A program made the translations under genes and the position numbers. A stretch of 64,000 bases of DNA from Albula goreensis (taxonomy: Eukaryota > Chordata > Actinopteri > Albuliformes > Albulidae), in assembly GCA_022829145.1 (NCBI GenBank), contig CM040758.1, positions 12,112,628 to 12,176,627 of the forward strand, written 5' to 3'. Below, piece after piece: positions 38,951 through 51,408 of the stretch; positions within the stretch are counted from its first letter, which is position 1, and each line of letters starts with the position of its first letter. Below the pieces are notes generated by a model. The model did not search any database and was not told the DNA's origin. It saw nothing but the letters and a program-made list of their open reading frames with translations.

Positions 38951-39789
38951 GAGATAGGTTGACCACTTGGCCAGGGTCACTCTGGGGTTACTGCCAGCCG
39001 TGGGGGGGTGCCAGGTGGATCATGACTCTGAGAGACTCTGCACCAGAACACTTTTTTCATAGCCCAAACCCAGCCAAACTCACCTCACCATTTCACTCAA
39101 AGAAAATTGTGTTTTGACTTTTCACCAAAACGCTCATCATTCACTGTCAATTCCCATATTTGGGTCATTGTGCTGTACCATTTTCAAACCACAGGGTGAG
39201 ATAATGTGGCTCACTAATCTCAGAGGAGTCTGGTGGGCCTTAAATGCAAGGGTGGACAGAGAGGGGCCACAGTCTGGATTTCCAGCCACCTTTTGAATAT
39301 TTTGCCATCATTTCATGAGCTCATAAATGAGGGATAAAGTCTCTTCTTTTTTGTCTATATTAACTTGTTTACAGCGTTAGAGTATACGGGCAATTAGTCA
39401 ACAGAGCAAGGTAATTTGTTTTCTAAGGAAACATCTAAATATAGATTGGTCATGAAGTGCTATATTTGACTAATCCTCAGCTATGGAAAGTATCTTCTCT
39501 TCGTCACCACAAAGAAAAGACAGAGATCCGCTCACTGATAATGATGCAGTCCAAGCAGTTGAATCTAATCCCTGAAACAGCCTCATGACTGTGACCTTGC
39601 TGCCTTCCACCATTTGTAATTTTTGCATTTTGGGTAAACAAAGCGTCGCCATGGTTAGCTCTTTATTGGTTTTGCCCTCATTTTGTCTGTGTCATGCATC
39701 CATACTGGGGTTGAAACATAGCGGAACAGAACTCGGCCTCTCAGAGACAGTCACGCACACAGCTCATCTTTAAACGGGGATTCGTCTCT
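38951..39789. other. Gene-free spacer
   Basis: Mixed composition. No gene or repeat is recognised. Confidence 0.4.
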
Positions 39790-40560
39790 TCGCGGCTGAA
39801 AGTCATGAGATAAATGAGCCTGCCTTAGACCCCCCCCACCCACACCCCCCTGAGGACAGACGTTCTCTCCTCGGGCCTCTGCTTACGTCCTCCATGAGTT
39901 TGCATGGTTAAAATAAACGTTACCGCTGAACCAGAATGCCTGCCCCCCCCCCCCTTATTCACAGGCGCGTAATTGGTAGCAAATTTGTGCTCCCCCTCCA
40001 CTGATTGTGTGCGCATTTCGCTCTGACAGAGTGCGGAAGATTAATGGCCACAAGCAGCCAGTGGGTGGGGGGGGGCCCGCCTCAGCGAGCATGGATGCCC
40101 TAAATTCATTACACCAATTTCCCCCTGTCCTGCACCCACCCTTCCCCACCAAAAAAAGAGAGAATGACAAAAAAAGAGCAGTCACATGGCATCTGTGCCA
40201 ATTCAATGGAGACAAAAACTTGAAAGAAATGGTGACAGATTTTTTTTTGCATTTGTCCACTCCACAATCTGTCTTTGCATCCATATCCCCTCCATCTTTT
40301 TATATACATCCTTGGAGCTCCTTTTTGGAGTTAATTTCAAGCCCTGTGAAGAAGGGTTTCTACAGTGCTGTGCACTGGCATGACTGTCTGCCTGACCATG
40401 TGGAAAGCAGCCAGGTGGCATTTCTTAAATGGCGAATCAAATTGCAGAGCTGTCATGGGTCAGCTGATGCTCGATGCCATGTGCTTATCTCGCTTATCTT
40501 GGATCACTGCATAATTTGCAGTGATTGTGCTCTCCATTGATTGGTTTGTTCATGACTCTG
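39790..40560. promoter_or_regulatory. Candidate conserved non-coding region
   Basis: Complex sequence with a C12 homopolymer (39943-39954) and a GCGCGTAATTGGTAGCAAATTTG-type core around 39964-39986. AGATTAATGGCC follows near 40038, and CTAAATTCATTACACC near 40100. Open frames on both strands are long but mutually overlapping and without domains. Confidence 0.3.
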
Positions 40561-40696
40561 ATTCAGTGACTCACAGTGACAAAGGGGACCATTGATCTTT
40601 GGCCACCTCAAACCCTCAGGAAGGTAAGAGTGACTTTGTCCCGTAGACACATCCACTCTAACTAATGCAGGTGGTCATGCCAATCTAGTCTCACAT
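40561..40696. other. Short spacer
   Basis: No feature is seen. Confidence 0.4.
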
Positions 40697-40760
40697 TAAT
40701 TCATTCATTCATTCATTCATTCATTCATTCATTCATTCATGTATGTCTCTCTCTCTCTCC
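40697..40760. repeat. (ATTC)n tetranucleotide repeat followed by short (CT)n
   Basis: About eleven ATTC/TCAT units run to 40740, followed by a short CT run at 40746-40759. Confidence 0.9.
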
Positions 40761-43700
40761 TTTCTCTCATGCATGGCTGGCTGGATGTATGGAACAGGTG
40801 TGCTTATTGTCCAGGGAGACAGGGCCTTATAGAGAAGAGATGAGAACAAACCAGCTGCATTGTGGGTAAAACCTCAGCTTGTTCAACGTCTGTCAAGACT
40901 TGGAGCAGCCCAGTGTTTATGCATTGAGTCGTCCCTATTCCAAAATAATACATGCCGATTCTAACTTGTTTTTTGTTGTTTCATGTAATATTTTATGATA
41001 TGAGATTTTCTGATTCTGATTTAGAACCAATCCATTTTCAGCAAACTGAAGTAATCCAGAAGCACTTGCTAAATGAACACACATAACATCAGGTCTTACA
41101 TGTTCAAGGTGTTTTTCCCAGTATCATTCTATGAGTGCTATTCTTTACAGTGTTAACTCACACATCTGAAATGGAGATGTTATATTGGTACTGAGATATC
41201 ATTAAGGTACTGAGAGAACAGGTATGTTTAACATGTACATAATAAAGACAGCATGCTCATGTTTGTAGGTAATAATTCTGGAACAACAGCCATAGGGAAA
41301 ATGGGAACCATTTTGAGAGCAGAGAAGCGTTTTTGTGTAATTGTGGGGTCTTGTATTGTGTTGCTTCATAGTACTTTTTTCATTGATACTTTCATATTAA
41401 ATCATATTAAATAGATTAATATTGACAATGGTTTCTCTCATTGGTGTAATCTAAGAACCTGTTGAACAGCTGCAGGCTTTCGTTCTGGGCTGAATTATTG
41501 CTTTTGTCCTCCCATGGAAGGCCTTGGGTGAGGAGTAACACAACAGTAATATGCGGGTGATATAGCTGCCTCTTTAATTTATGTACGGAAGAGTTCTTCA
41601 GCACCTGTTTGAGTCATACACTGTATCCTGGTGTCACAATGCCTGCACTGGCCAAAGGAGTATCTGTGACGCAGGTCATGGTTGGGCAACTTACTTTTTA
41701 AAACTCCACCAGAACAGTGATGGGGCGGTAACTCTTCCAGATCAGCCAATAAATTCCCATTGACTTCATGCTGGTTTGTAAGATAAATTTATCGATGGAC
41801 GAGTTGCTCTGACAAGATTATTTTCAATATGTACAATATGAGGTAATCAAAATTGTGGCTTCTTTCACAGTCTCCAGGGGAATGGTTCTGCAAAGCTGTT
41901 ACTAAGTATGGTGTACCTGAATGTTGCGATTGGGAAATGGCGCCGGGGTGAGCGTTTCCTTCTTGGAGTCAACGAGAGAGATTGAGAGAGATCAAAAGGG
42001 AAAGAAAGAAAGTAGGGGAGGAAGAGAAAAATGAACAAGACCGAGGGGAAGAAGGCAATGACGGAGCAGAAGGAGTGTGTGGTTGGACGTGTGGGCGTTA
42101 ATGAAGATGTCATGTGGAAACATCAGGAGACACAAAGTCTCAGTTTCAGCCAAAGGTGCTGCCAAGCAGATGTGGGGCCATGGAAATGCAATTTTGCTGT
42201 GGCCCGCTGTCTGCCATGCTAAATCCATAGCTAACAGGCAGAACCTCCTCACCCTTTTGAAGTGGGTACCAAAGGGTGTCCAACCCTGTAATGACCGGCA
42301 ATTTATTACAATCTGTACAACTATCCAACTGTGGCAAGGAGGTCAAAGGTCATCCGGGGAACCCCAGAACGTCCCCAAACTCTCGTTCATCTCCTTCCCT
42401 CCTTTTATTCTTACTGTCTTTCTCGCATGCATATACACACACCTTGAACTGTTTGTGACCTTTGGTACTCTTCACCATTGTTCCATGATGTTGTTGCACA
42501 GGCAGGAGGGAAACCGACTGAGCAAACTGAGGTCACATGTGGTCCTGTATGAACCTCAGCCAAAGCGGGGGTGGGGTTTTGGGATAGGGGGCTGGGGGAT
42601 GTCCCTGTCAAATCTCCCACAAATTCCTTAAAACATGGAGCCCATTAGGAGATGTAATAAATGACAAATAGGATGTACTGCCACACTTGCACCCGTACCA
42701 CTCATGTCCCTGAGAGGCTATATCATTTGTTTAATATGTATTTAAAACTATACAGATATTTTTTCCTCATGCCCATGTTGTCTATCAACTGCTCTAGGAT
42801 TAGTGATGGATTTATAGGGTAACATTTACCCTCTCTGATTGTTAACACCAGAGACTTGTTTTTCTATGTTCTTGAATGAAACTTGTTTTTTTTTTTGAGC
42901 CTGCAGCGACATAATGCTTTGACATGAGTTTCATGGAGAGAATGACCTTGTCAAATCCAGTCACACATTTGTACCCAAAGTGTCCAATTTGGCTGCAGGG
43001 GCTTCTTGCCTCTCGTTAAAAAAAAAAAGGCATTAAGTCCAAACATCCAACTGGAGCAAGCAGCGGCCCAAATCTGCCTCCTGACATGAGAATTCCATCC
43101 AAACAAATCCCTCTCCCTCTGTCTTTGTGACACTGCCAGAAAGCATTGGCTTGCATATGGTCCTCAAGTGGAGAGAATATTTCCCTGTTAGATTTACAAC
43201 TCAGGCTAAATTTTAAGACTACTTCTTAACCACCACCAGGAGCTAGCTTCACACTGCTCTCTCAACAGCCAAGAAAGCAAAAAATAACACTTCTTCTAAA
43301 AGGGTTTATGACTGTTAAATAAATCAGGTTTCATCCTTCTTCCTTCATGCTTCCCATTGAGGGATGCTCTCTTCAGGTGTTCAGGTGTTCTGACCCAGTC
43401 CTGGAAGTTAGTCATTTTCTTCACTTGATCAGTTGAAGTCTCTAAAAAGCATTTGACAGACCAGGTATACACATTTAGAGACCACACAGATCACACCTGT
43501 CAATCTATAACTTCATTAAAAAATGTAAAGAGAAATGTACTTCTTCTTTCATAATTGCCTATATCACACAGTATTGAAAATGTGTGTGAAAGGTTACTTT
43601 TGGAGGCCAGCTCGAAAGGACAGATTTTTCTGATTTTTTTCCATCGTCAGTTTGTATCTGATCTTTTCCTTGAGGAGTGAACAGCAGATGGAATCTGGTT

Positions 43701-45693
43701 TCACATAAGAGTTTGACCACATTTGTACCCAGTATCACAATCCAGTAGCTTGTCTAAACATATAAGTTAGTTCTGGTCATTTGCAAAGTATAGTTTGAAC
43801 AGCCTCTGAACAGGTTTGTAAAACAGATTAGATCTGAGCATTAAACACCACAGTCTAAACCCGGCCACAATCAGACAGCATGTGCACAGAAAGAAGCAAT
43901 TCCTCACTTGCATTTTCCTCACATAACTCAATGAAAGGCACAGATTTTATTACCAACAGGTGTACAGGCTTACGTGAACTCATCAATAGCCAAGGATAAA
44001 CTAGAGGTTCTGATCTGCAGTTGCTACATTTAGCTTCTGCAGCTGTGTGGTCACATTTGAGAGATGGGTATAAAATACTGCCATCAGCATCACAATTTAG
44101 CAATTAATTAATTTAGCGTTGGGCTGAATTCTGAATTTCTCTTGTGTGGCTCGTCCAGCACTGTACATATAAAAAAGTAACCCTGAGAGCAAGTGGTGTA
44201 TTTTCATTTAACATTAATCTGCCAAAGACTCATACGAGCCAAACTGACCTCTGAAATATTCCACTTAAAATATCCTAGCTGTATACTTCATGCAATATTC
44301 TACTCGGGTTCAAGGTAAGGGCAACAAACTGGAATGCCAAGAGAAAAACTAACCTGATTTGGCAGATCTGTTTGGGAATATGAGAGGGTCCCCTTTCTTG
44401 GGCCTTGGCACAATTGTATGGTTGGAAGGAGCCATATGGCAGGTGACTCATGGGCTGGTGAATTCTCATAGCTTCACATCTTTGTTCCAAAATCCACTGT
44501 GAAAACCAATCGCAGAATCTGCAAGCTTGTAGCAGTGGTGGCTGTGGGTCTGTATGTCTAATGCCAAACCACTTCTGAGGGGCATACAAGCCTTCCTCCA
44601 GCAGGCTCATTAATGTAGCAGGCACCTGGCAGCCTGGAGACTTCCTTTCTGTAGGGGTGAGGAAGGGCACACTCCTCCTAAAACGTGCCTGTGTGGCCAC
44701 CTTGCCTCTTCCCTCCTTGCAGTATCCCAGTTTGGGGGATGATGTTGTTGTAGAGGTAAAGGAGGTAGAGTTGAATGTTGGGATGCATCCCAGATGCACC
44801 CTCACTGCACCGTGACTCTGAATTTACTCCTTGATTTTGGGACAAGTTTCATCGTTGTCACACTCTGACTGCATCTTGACTCTCCGCTCTTGCTTGTGTT
44901 GTAGAGTTGGGGACAAAGCCTGCCCTGAGCAGTTCTGGGCTTAATGAGGGGACTCTGACCTGAAGGAGTGGTGGAGACACCTCTACTCTGGATTCATTGA
45001 CTTGCAGATAGATTTCACACCATCCTTTGCTGGGTGCTCAGAATTACATGATCATTTTCCTGGCTTTGGATCTGCTCCTGTCCTTATAGTCTTTCTGCAC
45101 ACCTGATGCCCATTATCAACAGGCCTATTGAAATATTGTATGAACAGCAAAATATGAGCACTGCATGAGAAATGAGGAGCATGCTTGAAACCCATGGCAC
45201 ATTTCACATCTTGAAATGTGATTTTTTTTTCTTTGAAGAAGCAGGAAACACCTCAAATAGTGCTGTTGGCAAAAGGGAAACCATTAAAACTGTGGTCTAG
45301 CAGGAATACCTCACCTGCACCTGCTCTCCGAGCATAAACGCAGCAGCTGTAACCTCTGGGTAGAGATGTAAAGTGTTATCAGGGATGCCTCTTTGAATGC
45401 TATGGAGGTTGTATCTCTGTAAGCATCTTTTAATGTGATATAAGCATTTTTTCCAATGTAATGTTATTGCATTGACAGCATGAATACATGCACATGGTTA
45501 ACAAGTCTTGCCTAAAACATATTGCAATGAATCTCTGTTCACACCATTGGTGATTCTTGACTGATGTCACTTTTTTATTCAACAGCTAGAATGGAGTGAT
45601 GTAGTCATTGCACCATAAATACAGGTATGAAGGTCCAAGTGTTATGACAATTCAATTTCTGAGTATATTTCAATATATGTAGTGTCCAAGTGA

Positions 45694-45698
<5 letters not shown>
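40761..45698. other. Gene-free block
   Basis: About 5 kb with no supported gene. The longest open frames (42077-42631 + and 44275-44805 -) lack domains and begin without ATG. Purine-rich stretches occur at 41968-42066. No intact transposon is seen. Confidence 0.45.

Positions 45699-45777
<79 letters not shown>
45699..45777. repeat. Long pure (GT)n microsatellite
   Basis: About 39 uninterrupted GT units, the opposite orientation to the CA tract 15 kb upstream. Confidence 0.97.
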
Positions 45778-45781
<4 letters not shown>

Positions 45782-48560
45782 ACATGTGTATATACATGAT
45801 GTCAGTTGCCTTGAGCAAAAGCATTTGCCCTTTTTGTGGGCCTCACAAGTATAACTTTGTGCTACAGTAGCACTTTGTAAAGCCACCATTTGCTGCTTCA
45901 GAGGATACATTTGCTAAGCCATGCCCCCTCACAGGGACCATGAATCACAGAAATAAATGAGGCTTGTCAAGTCTTAATCCCTCCGTCCAGGGCATGACCA
46001 CAGCAAGTGACTATCTCTGGTCAAGCCTACTTATGCGGCTCTGAGAGACGCGGCCAGCCCTGCACCAGGCTGGAGTCACTGGCTGACCCTAGGGGTCTGT
46101 ACCCTTGACCGAAGCAAATTATGGGAGAAGTCCTGAAAGGCCAGAGGGGGAAATGGAGATGCTCTGTTTAAATACCAGACACTGCCCCCAAACCTTGTCC
46201 TCCACCCCTTTAACCCCCTCCCGAGGCCCATGATATCTTCTCCTAGCCAATAAGGAGGAAGTTTGTTGTAACATGTGGCAATGCAAGAAAAAAAGGTTAA
46301 ACAAACAAGCGAATAACCAAAACGAGCTTTGGCCCAGACCAGAGGCTCATCAATTTCTGTCACTGCTGGGCCAGGCTGCACCTGGCAGGGTTTGTCACCA
46401 ACAAGGAGGCCCGCTTCACACAGATTTGAATAATTACTGCTGCTAGTGACAGTGAGGACGTCTTGATTATTTATATCCTACTGACAATTCTGTGACATGT
46501 CTTAATTGTGTTTTTTTATCAGGTTTCAAAAATGATCTTGTTGTTCTGGACATTTTTTAATGAAACACACATACACACACACACATCAAGACTTTCAAAA
46601 TTGTTCACATCCAACAAGATGGTAAGTCATGAAAAGTCATGTGGTATGTTATTAAGAATGGGTTCTGTCACGCCACCCCTCACTCAATTACCTTTACCTG
46701 CTGAATGCAGGTGTAAATTGATTTCCAGCATCACCCCTGCCCTCCATCTTCACCTCTGTCTGTATCGTCTGCCTTTTCTTTCAGTGGCTATGGATGGTCA
46801 GTCACAACTCCACCGCTTAGGAGTCCAAGGCAAGGATCAGATGCTAGCATCTCTGTTTCCATATTACGCATGACTTAATTATATTCTCCCTCTAAACACA
46901 TTCATGTTGTATGAAAATGTATTCTACTGAACAGTAATTTAATATTGTGATAGCAGCAATGTCACAGCTACTACTGTGTGAAGGCAAACTGTCTCTTTTC
47001 ACTGTATAGAGCCGAACTTCTCATAAACTCACTGCTAATACTGCATGTTAAGTCTGTCTGCAGTGTAACGTTACACATTTCGACATGCATATACGCTAAG
47101 TTGTAAACATAGCATAACTGACACATTGTCACTGTGCAAGGCTCTTATGACCATGCAGTCACACGTTGGCTATTTTAGGACCTGCTGGTCATGCTTATTG
47201 AGTGCAGTTCATGGAGTGGTGACTGCGGGGGCAGGAGAAGATGTCTTTTTCATCTTCAGGGTCATGCACTTGCTGACAACCAGGCTATGTTTTCAGTGGA
47301 CATGGTTACCTTGACCACAGGCTGAAATACAATGCAGTGACATACTACAAACAGTGTGCTACTGGTTCAATCTTCATGCACAATACGCAACCTCTAGAGT
47401 GTATGATACACAATCTACAACAGGAACAACCAATGGCACCTGCAGTATTGTGGAAGAGTATATATGACAGGCAAAATTAATGGCAACAGCACATATTACA
47501 CTTGTTTGAGTGCAGCTAAAATCCATTTTAGACAAGGAGAATACTGTAACTGCTCAGAGAAGTAGTGCCATTTATAGTTTTGTTCATTTTTATTGAGCAG
47601 TAAATCTGTAACTAGCTGGAAGCAGTATTGGATCTGAAAATGGGCTTAGTTGCCAGGAGGGGGTGTCACCATTGCCATGTAGCTGCCTCGATGCTCCTTG
47701 GGTTTAGCTGAAATCCCACATAAACACTGAGATGGTAGCTCTGTCCCATCGGCAATGATGGAAATGAAGAGGAACCAAATGACCTCCTAGCAGGGAATGA
47801 CTCAGTCCTTCACTGATAAACACAATACTTCTTCTTATCCTCTGCCAACCCTAACAAGGCCATTTTCATTGTGTTTAAGAAAACATAACATGTAGTCACA
47901 AAAAATAACAGGCATTAACATTCTGTTGCTGTCAGTGGTATTTTCTACAGAGCCCTTGGCCCATTGGCTTGTGCAGACTATTTTGATAAAATCCCTACCA
48001 TGTGTCTTGCTGAGATCTACACTGCTTAGGAAAGAATCCAACAGTAGCTTCATGGACCAATCTTGTCCAGGGAAAGTGAAGTCCTGTTTATGGCATCCAA
48101 CAACACATTACTTCGGAGAGAAAATAAAGGCAATCATTATATTGTATAGTTTCTGGAGATTAACACATACATGAGGACAAACACAAGAGTCATTGTCCAT
48201 GAGGTCTTTAAATAATACCTTTTTCTGTTTCCAGTTTACTGCCTGTCAGTACATCCAAGCTATGTGATGTCATTTGTACCATATGAAAATGAAAAAATGA
48301 AAGTCAGGAAAAGCTCAAAAAGTGCATTCCTTTACATCATCGATATAGAACACCGCTTCAAATGAACTCAAGCTCTATGTTCACATGCTAAATCGTGGCT
48401 GTATAAAGCAATCAAAGACAATATTCTCTAAGGGAAGTATAGTTACCGGGGACAGCGTCATCCAAAGCCAAAGGGCAGCCTGCAGTCACCAGCTGCCGGC
48501 TACAATGAGGAACAACTGCTGCTCTCTCTATCGCAGAGAGAAATGAAACCTGCCAGATAC
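45778..48560. other. Gene-free block
   Basis: Mixed to AT-rich. A moderately complex stretch at 45960-46470 ends in GAATAATTACTGCTGC words and could be regulatory. No gene is seen. Confidence 0.45.
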
Positions 48561-48920
48561 TGGGGAAAGGAAATAAATCGATAGGGCCGGTGCACGGAAT
48601 GGCCCCCTCTATCTCTTTCAGCACTTGGTCTGGTTCCCTGCAGGGGCGCCGCGGTAGAGGCCTGCTCTGTATCGGGGCCTGCTGTGGCTTGCGCCAGGTT
48701 ATAAAGACCAGAGCAGGAACTTGTTGGAAGAAACGCCAAGAGCTGGCTTGCAATCTCCCCCGGCCGGCCTTTTTTGTATAAATGAGAAGCTGATGAGATA
48801 AACGCACAAATGTTAATTGAAACCAACTGCCCCGGGTGACTTTGGTGAATAGCGTTGTCTGCCGTCCTCAGCTGAAAAGATGTCGCTTTAAAGCAGACAC
48901 AGGGGTAGGGAGAGGGCATA
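48561..48920. promoter_or_regulatory. Candidate conserved non-coding element, CpG-retaining
   Basis: AAATAAATCGATAGGGCC (about 48571-48588) leads into CpG-rich DNA with GGGGCGCCGCGG near 48642. It closes with GGCCGGCC near 48761 and AAATGTTAATTGAAACC near 48807. It is sharply distinct from the AT-rich DNA on both sides. Minus-strand open frames across it are not recognised. Confidence 0.38.
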
Positions 48921-51381
48921 CTATGCGGGATCTGGTTGCGTAACAGCTATCTGTTTGAGATTTCTCTTCATTCTGCTTTCTCTACAAATTAATACCATAT
49001 TCACTAACATTCTGTAATGTTTGCTTTTCTTTGAATTATAATGAAAAGTATTAATGATAGCATGGTGATCAAGACTAGCATGCTCACCTATCTTCTATTT
49101 TAGAAAAAGCAAATGATTTCATAATGATGAAGGAAATTATTATAATACAATATTATTTTGTTCCTGTTCCTTGAAAAATAATGACCAAATATGGTATTTA
49201 CATAGCTACCATTTAACACATTATCTAAACTAGACTAGAAATATGGAATCAGCCAACTCCATGGATGTAAATAGTCAATGGACATATTTAAATTTAAATA
49301 GAAATGCTTGAAAAATACTGAAGATGTATTTAATGCACTTTGATTTTCACATACTTGAATCTCAAAATGAATGGTCATCAGGAACAAGAAACATGTGAAA
49401 ACGTCTCACTCATATAGTTTACAAGCTGTTTATACAAATACTTTCTAAATACTCTATGAGCTCCCCATGGTAGAATTTTTACCACCTGCCTTCGACATTT
49501 TACAAAAAAGGCCAACATAAGCTTTGATTACAAAGATCATTGATTACTGTTTGTAATTCTGTTGTAGTCCAGACTGAAGCAATTCCACTTGATGTGTTGC
49601 TTTAGGTGTTCTGTCTTATTTTGTCTGCTGAATCCCCTGAGAACTTCAGGGCACCAAGGAGAATGAAGAGCATGAGGCATGGCACAGCCGGCACTCTGGT
49701 ACCTCACATGCACACACACTGATCTCTGCCTGGTCCCACCTCAGGGCCATCCATCGACAATGGCGCTGATCTTTGAGAACATGATGGATGGGTTCTTCTG
49801 TCAAGCCCCTCTCTGGTTTGGGTGGAGAGTTTCTTATTGAATCATGCAAGAATGTCATATATTCGGAGTGGATGCTACCCTTCCACTAATGTCAGAGCAC
49901 AGCGCGTCCTTAGATTACAGAGGGGAATAACTCTGCGTTTGTTGCGTCTGTTGTTCTATCAAGCCACAGCTCGTTCATCGTAATCAAGATGCACGCTGTC
50001 AGGCTACAGCTGGGAGTGCGTAGCTAACGTGTGCTTTGTGCTCCTTTGAGGGAAGTATCAAAGTTCATCTCCAGAACTGAAACTCTGTGAAGTTTATTGA
50101 ACTTAAGTATCCTCTGTATATACCAAATAAGTTTTTTCATTTTTCATCCCATTGGAAGCTTCTTGGTATTTGCTATTTCTGTGTCATGCAAGACCTATCA
50201 TATCCATGTGTGTATTATATACTCATCAACAGTGAAGAATGCTTTTAATATGTTACAATTGTGTTATATTGTCAACCTGTATGAACATTTGTAGTCTGAA
50301 TAACATGCAAGAAATAAACTGCAATGTTTTACCTAACAATATGTTTTCCAGGTATGTTGAACAGAGGAGTCAGACAAATTCTTTTGCAGTATTGATTTTT
50401 CCAAAAGTATTGGTCATAACTGAAATTTAAGTTCAATGACAAGGCATAAACAATCTTTATAATAATTATATTACATTTTATCAAAATTGTTCATATAATT
50501 TGTTTGAGTTTTTAAAAAGAACAGGACAGTAAAAACACATTCCAGTGGTATTTCCATGACATCGTTATGACCTCCACAGTCGTTTGGACATAAATTCGTG
50601 GCCTGGCTTTCATCCATGACAACTGAGGATCAGGACAAGTTAACCAGCTTTTGAATCTGATGAAAGTTGTGGCAGCTCTCTGTAAACCTCTATGAATGTC
50701 TTCATTTTGACTCCTGATTGAGTCCAACATGTGTTTAAGATGCATCCATTTTCCAGCTGTCTCCTTGCATTTCACATAGCCATACTCCAAGTGCTACCCC
50801 ATGAAATTCTGCTCCAGCTGTAGTAGGTCCTGTACTGTCCTATTGTATCTATATGTAATTTGTCCTCCTGTCATGACATGTATTTGAGTTGTTATTACAT
50901 GTGCATTATTTACCATTGTAATAGTAAGATGATTATATACATATATCAAATAAGATATGGTCACTTTCAATTCATTCATTATGTTCACAGATGTATCCAA
51001 CAATTTCAACCCTGATGATCATACATTCTACTTATAGTATATATTCAGAGATGTAAATATTGTAATATTTTGTAATGTGTAAAATACATTATATATAGTA
51101 TATCATTTAATGTAGGTGATTTATGTAACAAAACCTTAACAAAAATTACTGATGTAGATGTGACATTTTTTTTCACAATAGACATTATTTACTCCTTATA
51201 GATGACTCACTCACTCTGCATCCCTTACAACATTGTGTGCATATGTGTGTGCATGCATGCATACATTTGTTTTTGCCTGTGTTTTCTCTAAGAAATGCAT
51301 TATGTTCTAATGAAAAGTTTGTCTGCAGTATATTATGGTGCATATATGGCATGATATGATATGGGCCTATTTATGCTCACA
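48921..51381. other. Gene-free AT-rich block
   Basis: Very AT-rich, especially 50860-51130, with a small GCAT repeat at about 51250-51260. No gene is seen. Confidence 0.5.
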
Positions 51382-51408
51382 TTTTTTTTTTTTTTTTTTT
51401 TTTTTTTT
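51382..51408. repeat. T27 homopolymer
   Basis: Twenty-seven T residues, the same length as the run at 8236. No retroposon body is recognised next to it. Confidence 0.9.

Noticed and set aside
40007..40540. 177-codon open frame on the + strand
   Set aside because: It starts at GTG, overlaps several other open frames on both strands, and crosses a G-run. It shows no domain or splice logic.
42077..42631. 184-codon open frame on the + strand
   Set aside because: It begins with GTG, has no domain, and contains Trp/Gly-rich translation of simple DNA. Six frames of 64 kb give about 6,000 stop-bounded intervals, so one of this length is expected by chance.
44275..44805. 176-codon open frame on the minus strand
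   Set aside because: It starts at a non-ATG codon and no family is recognised. The length is within chance expectation for the window.
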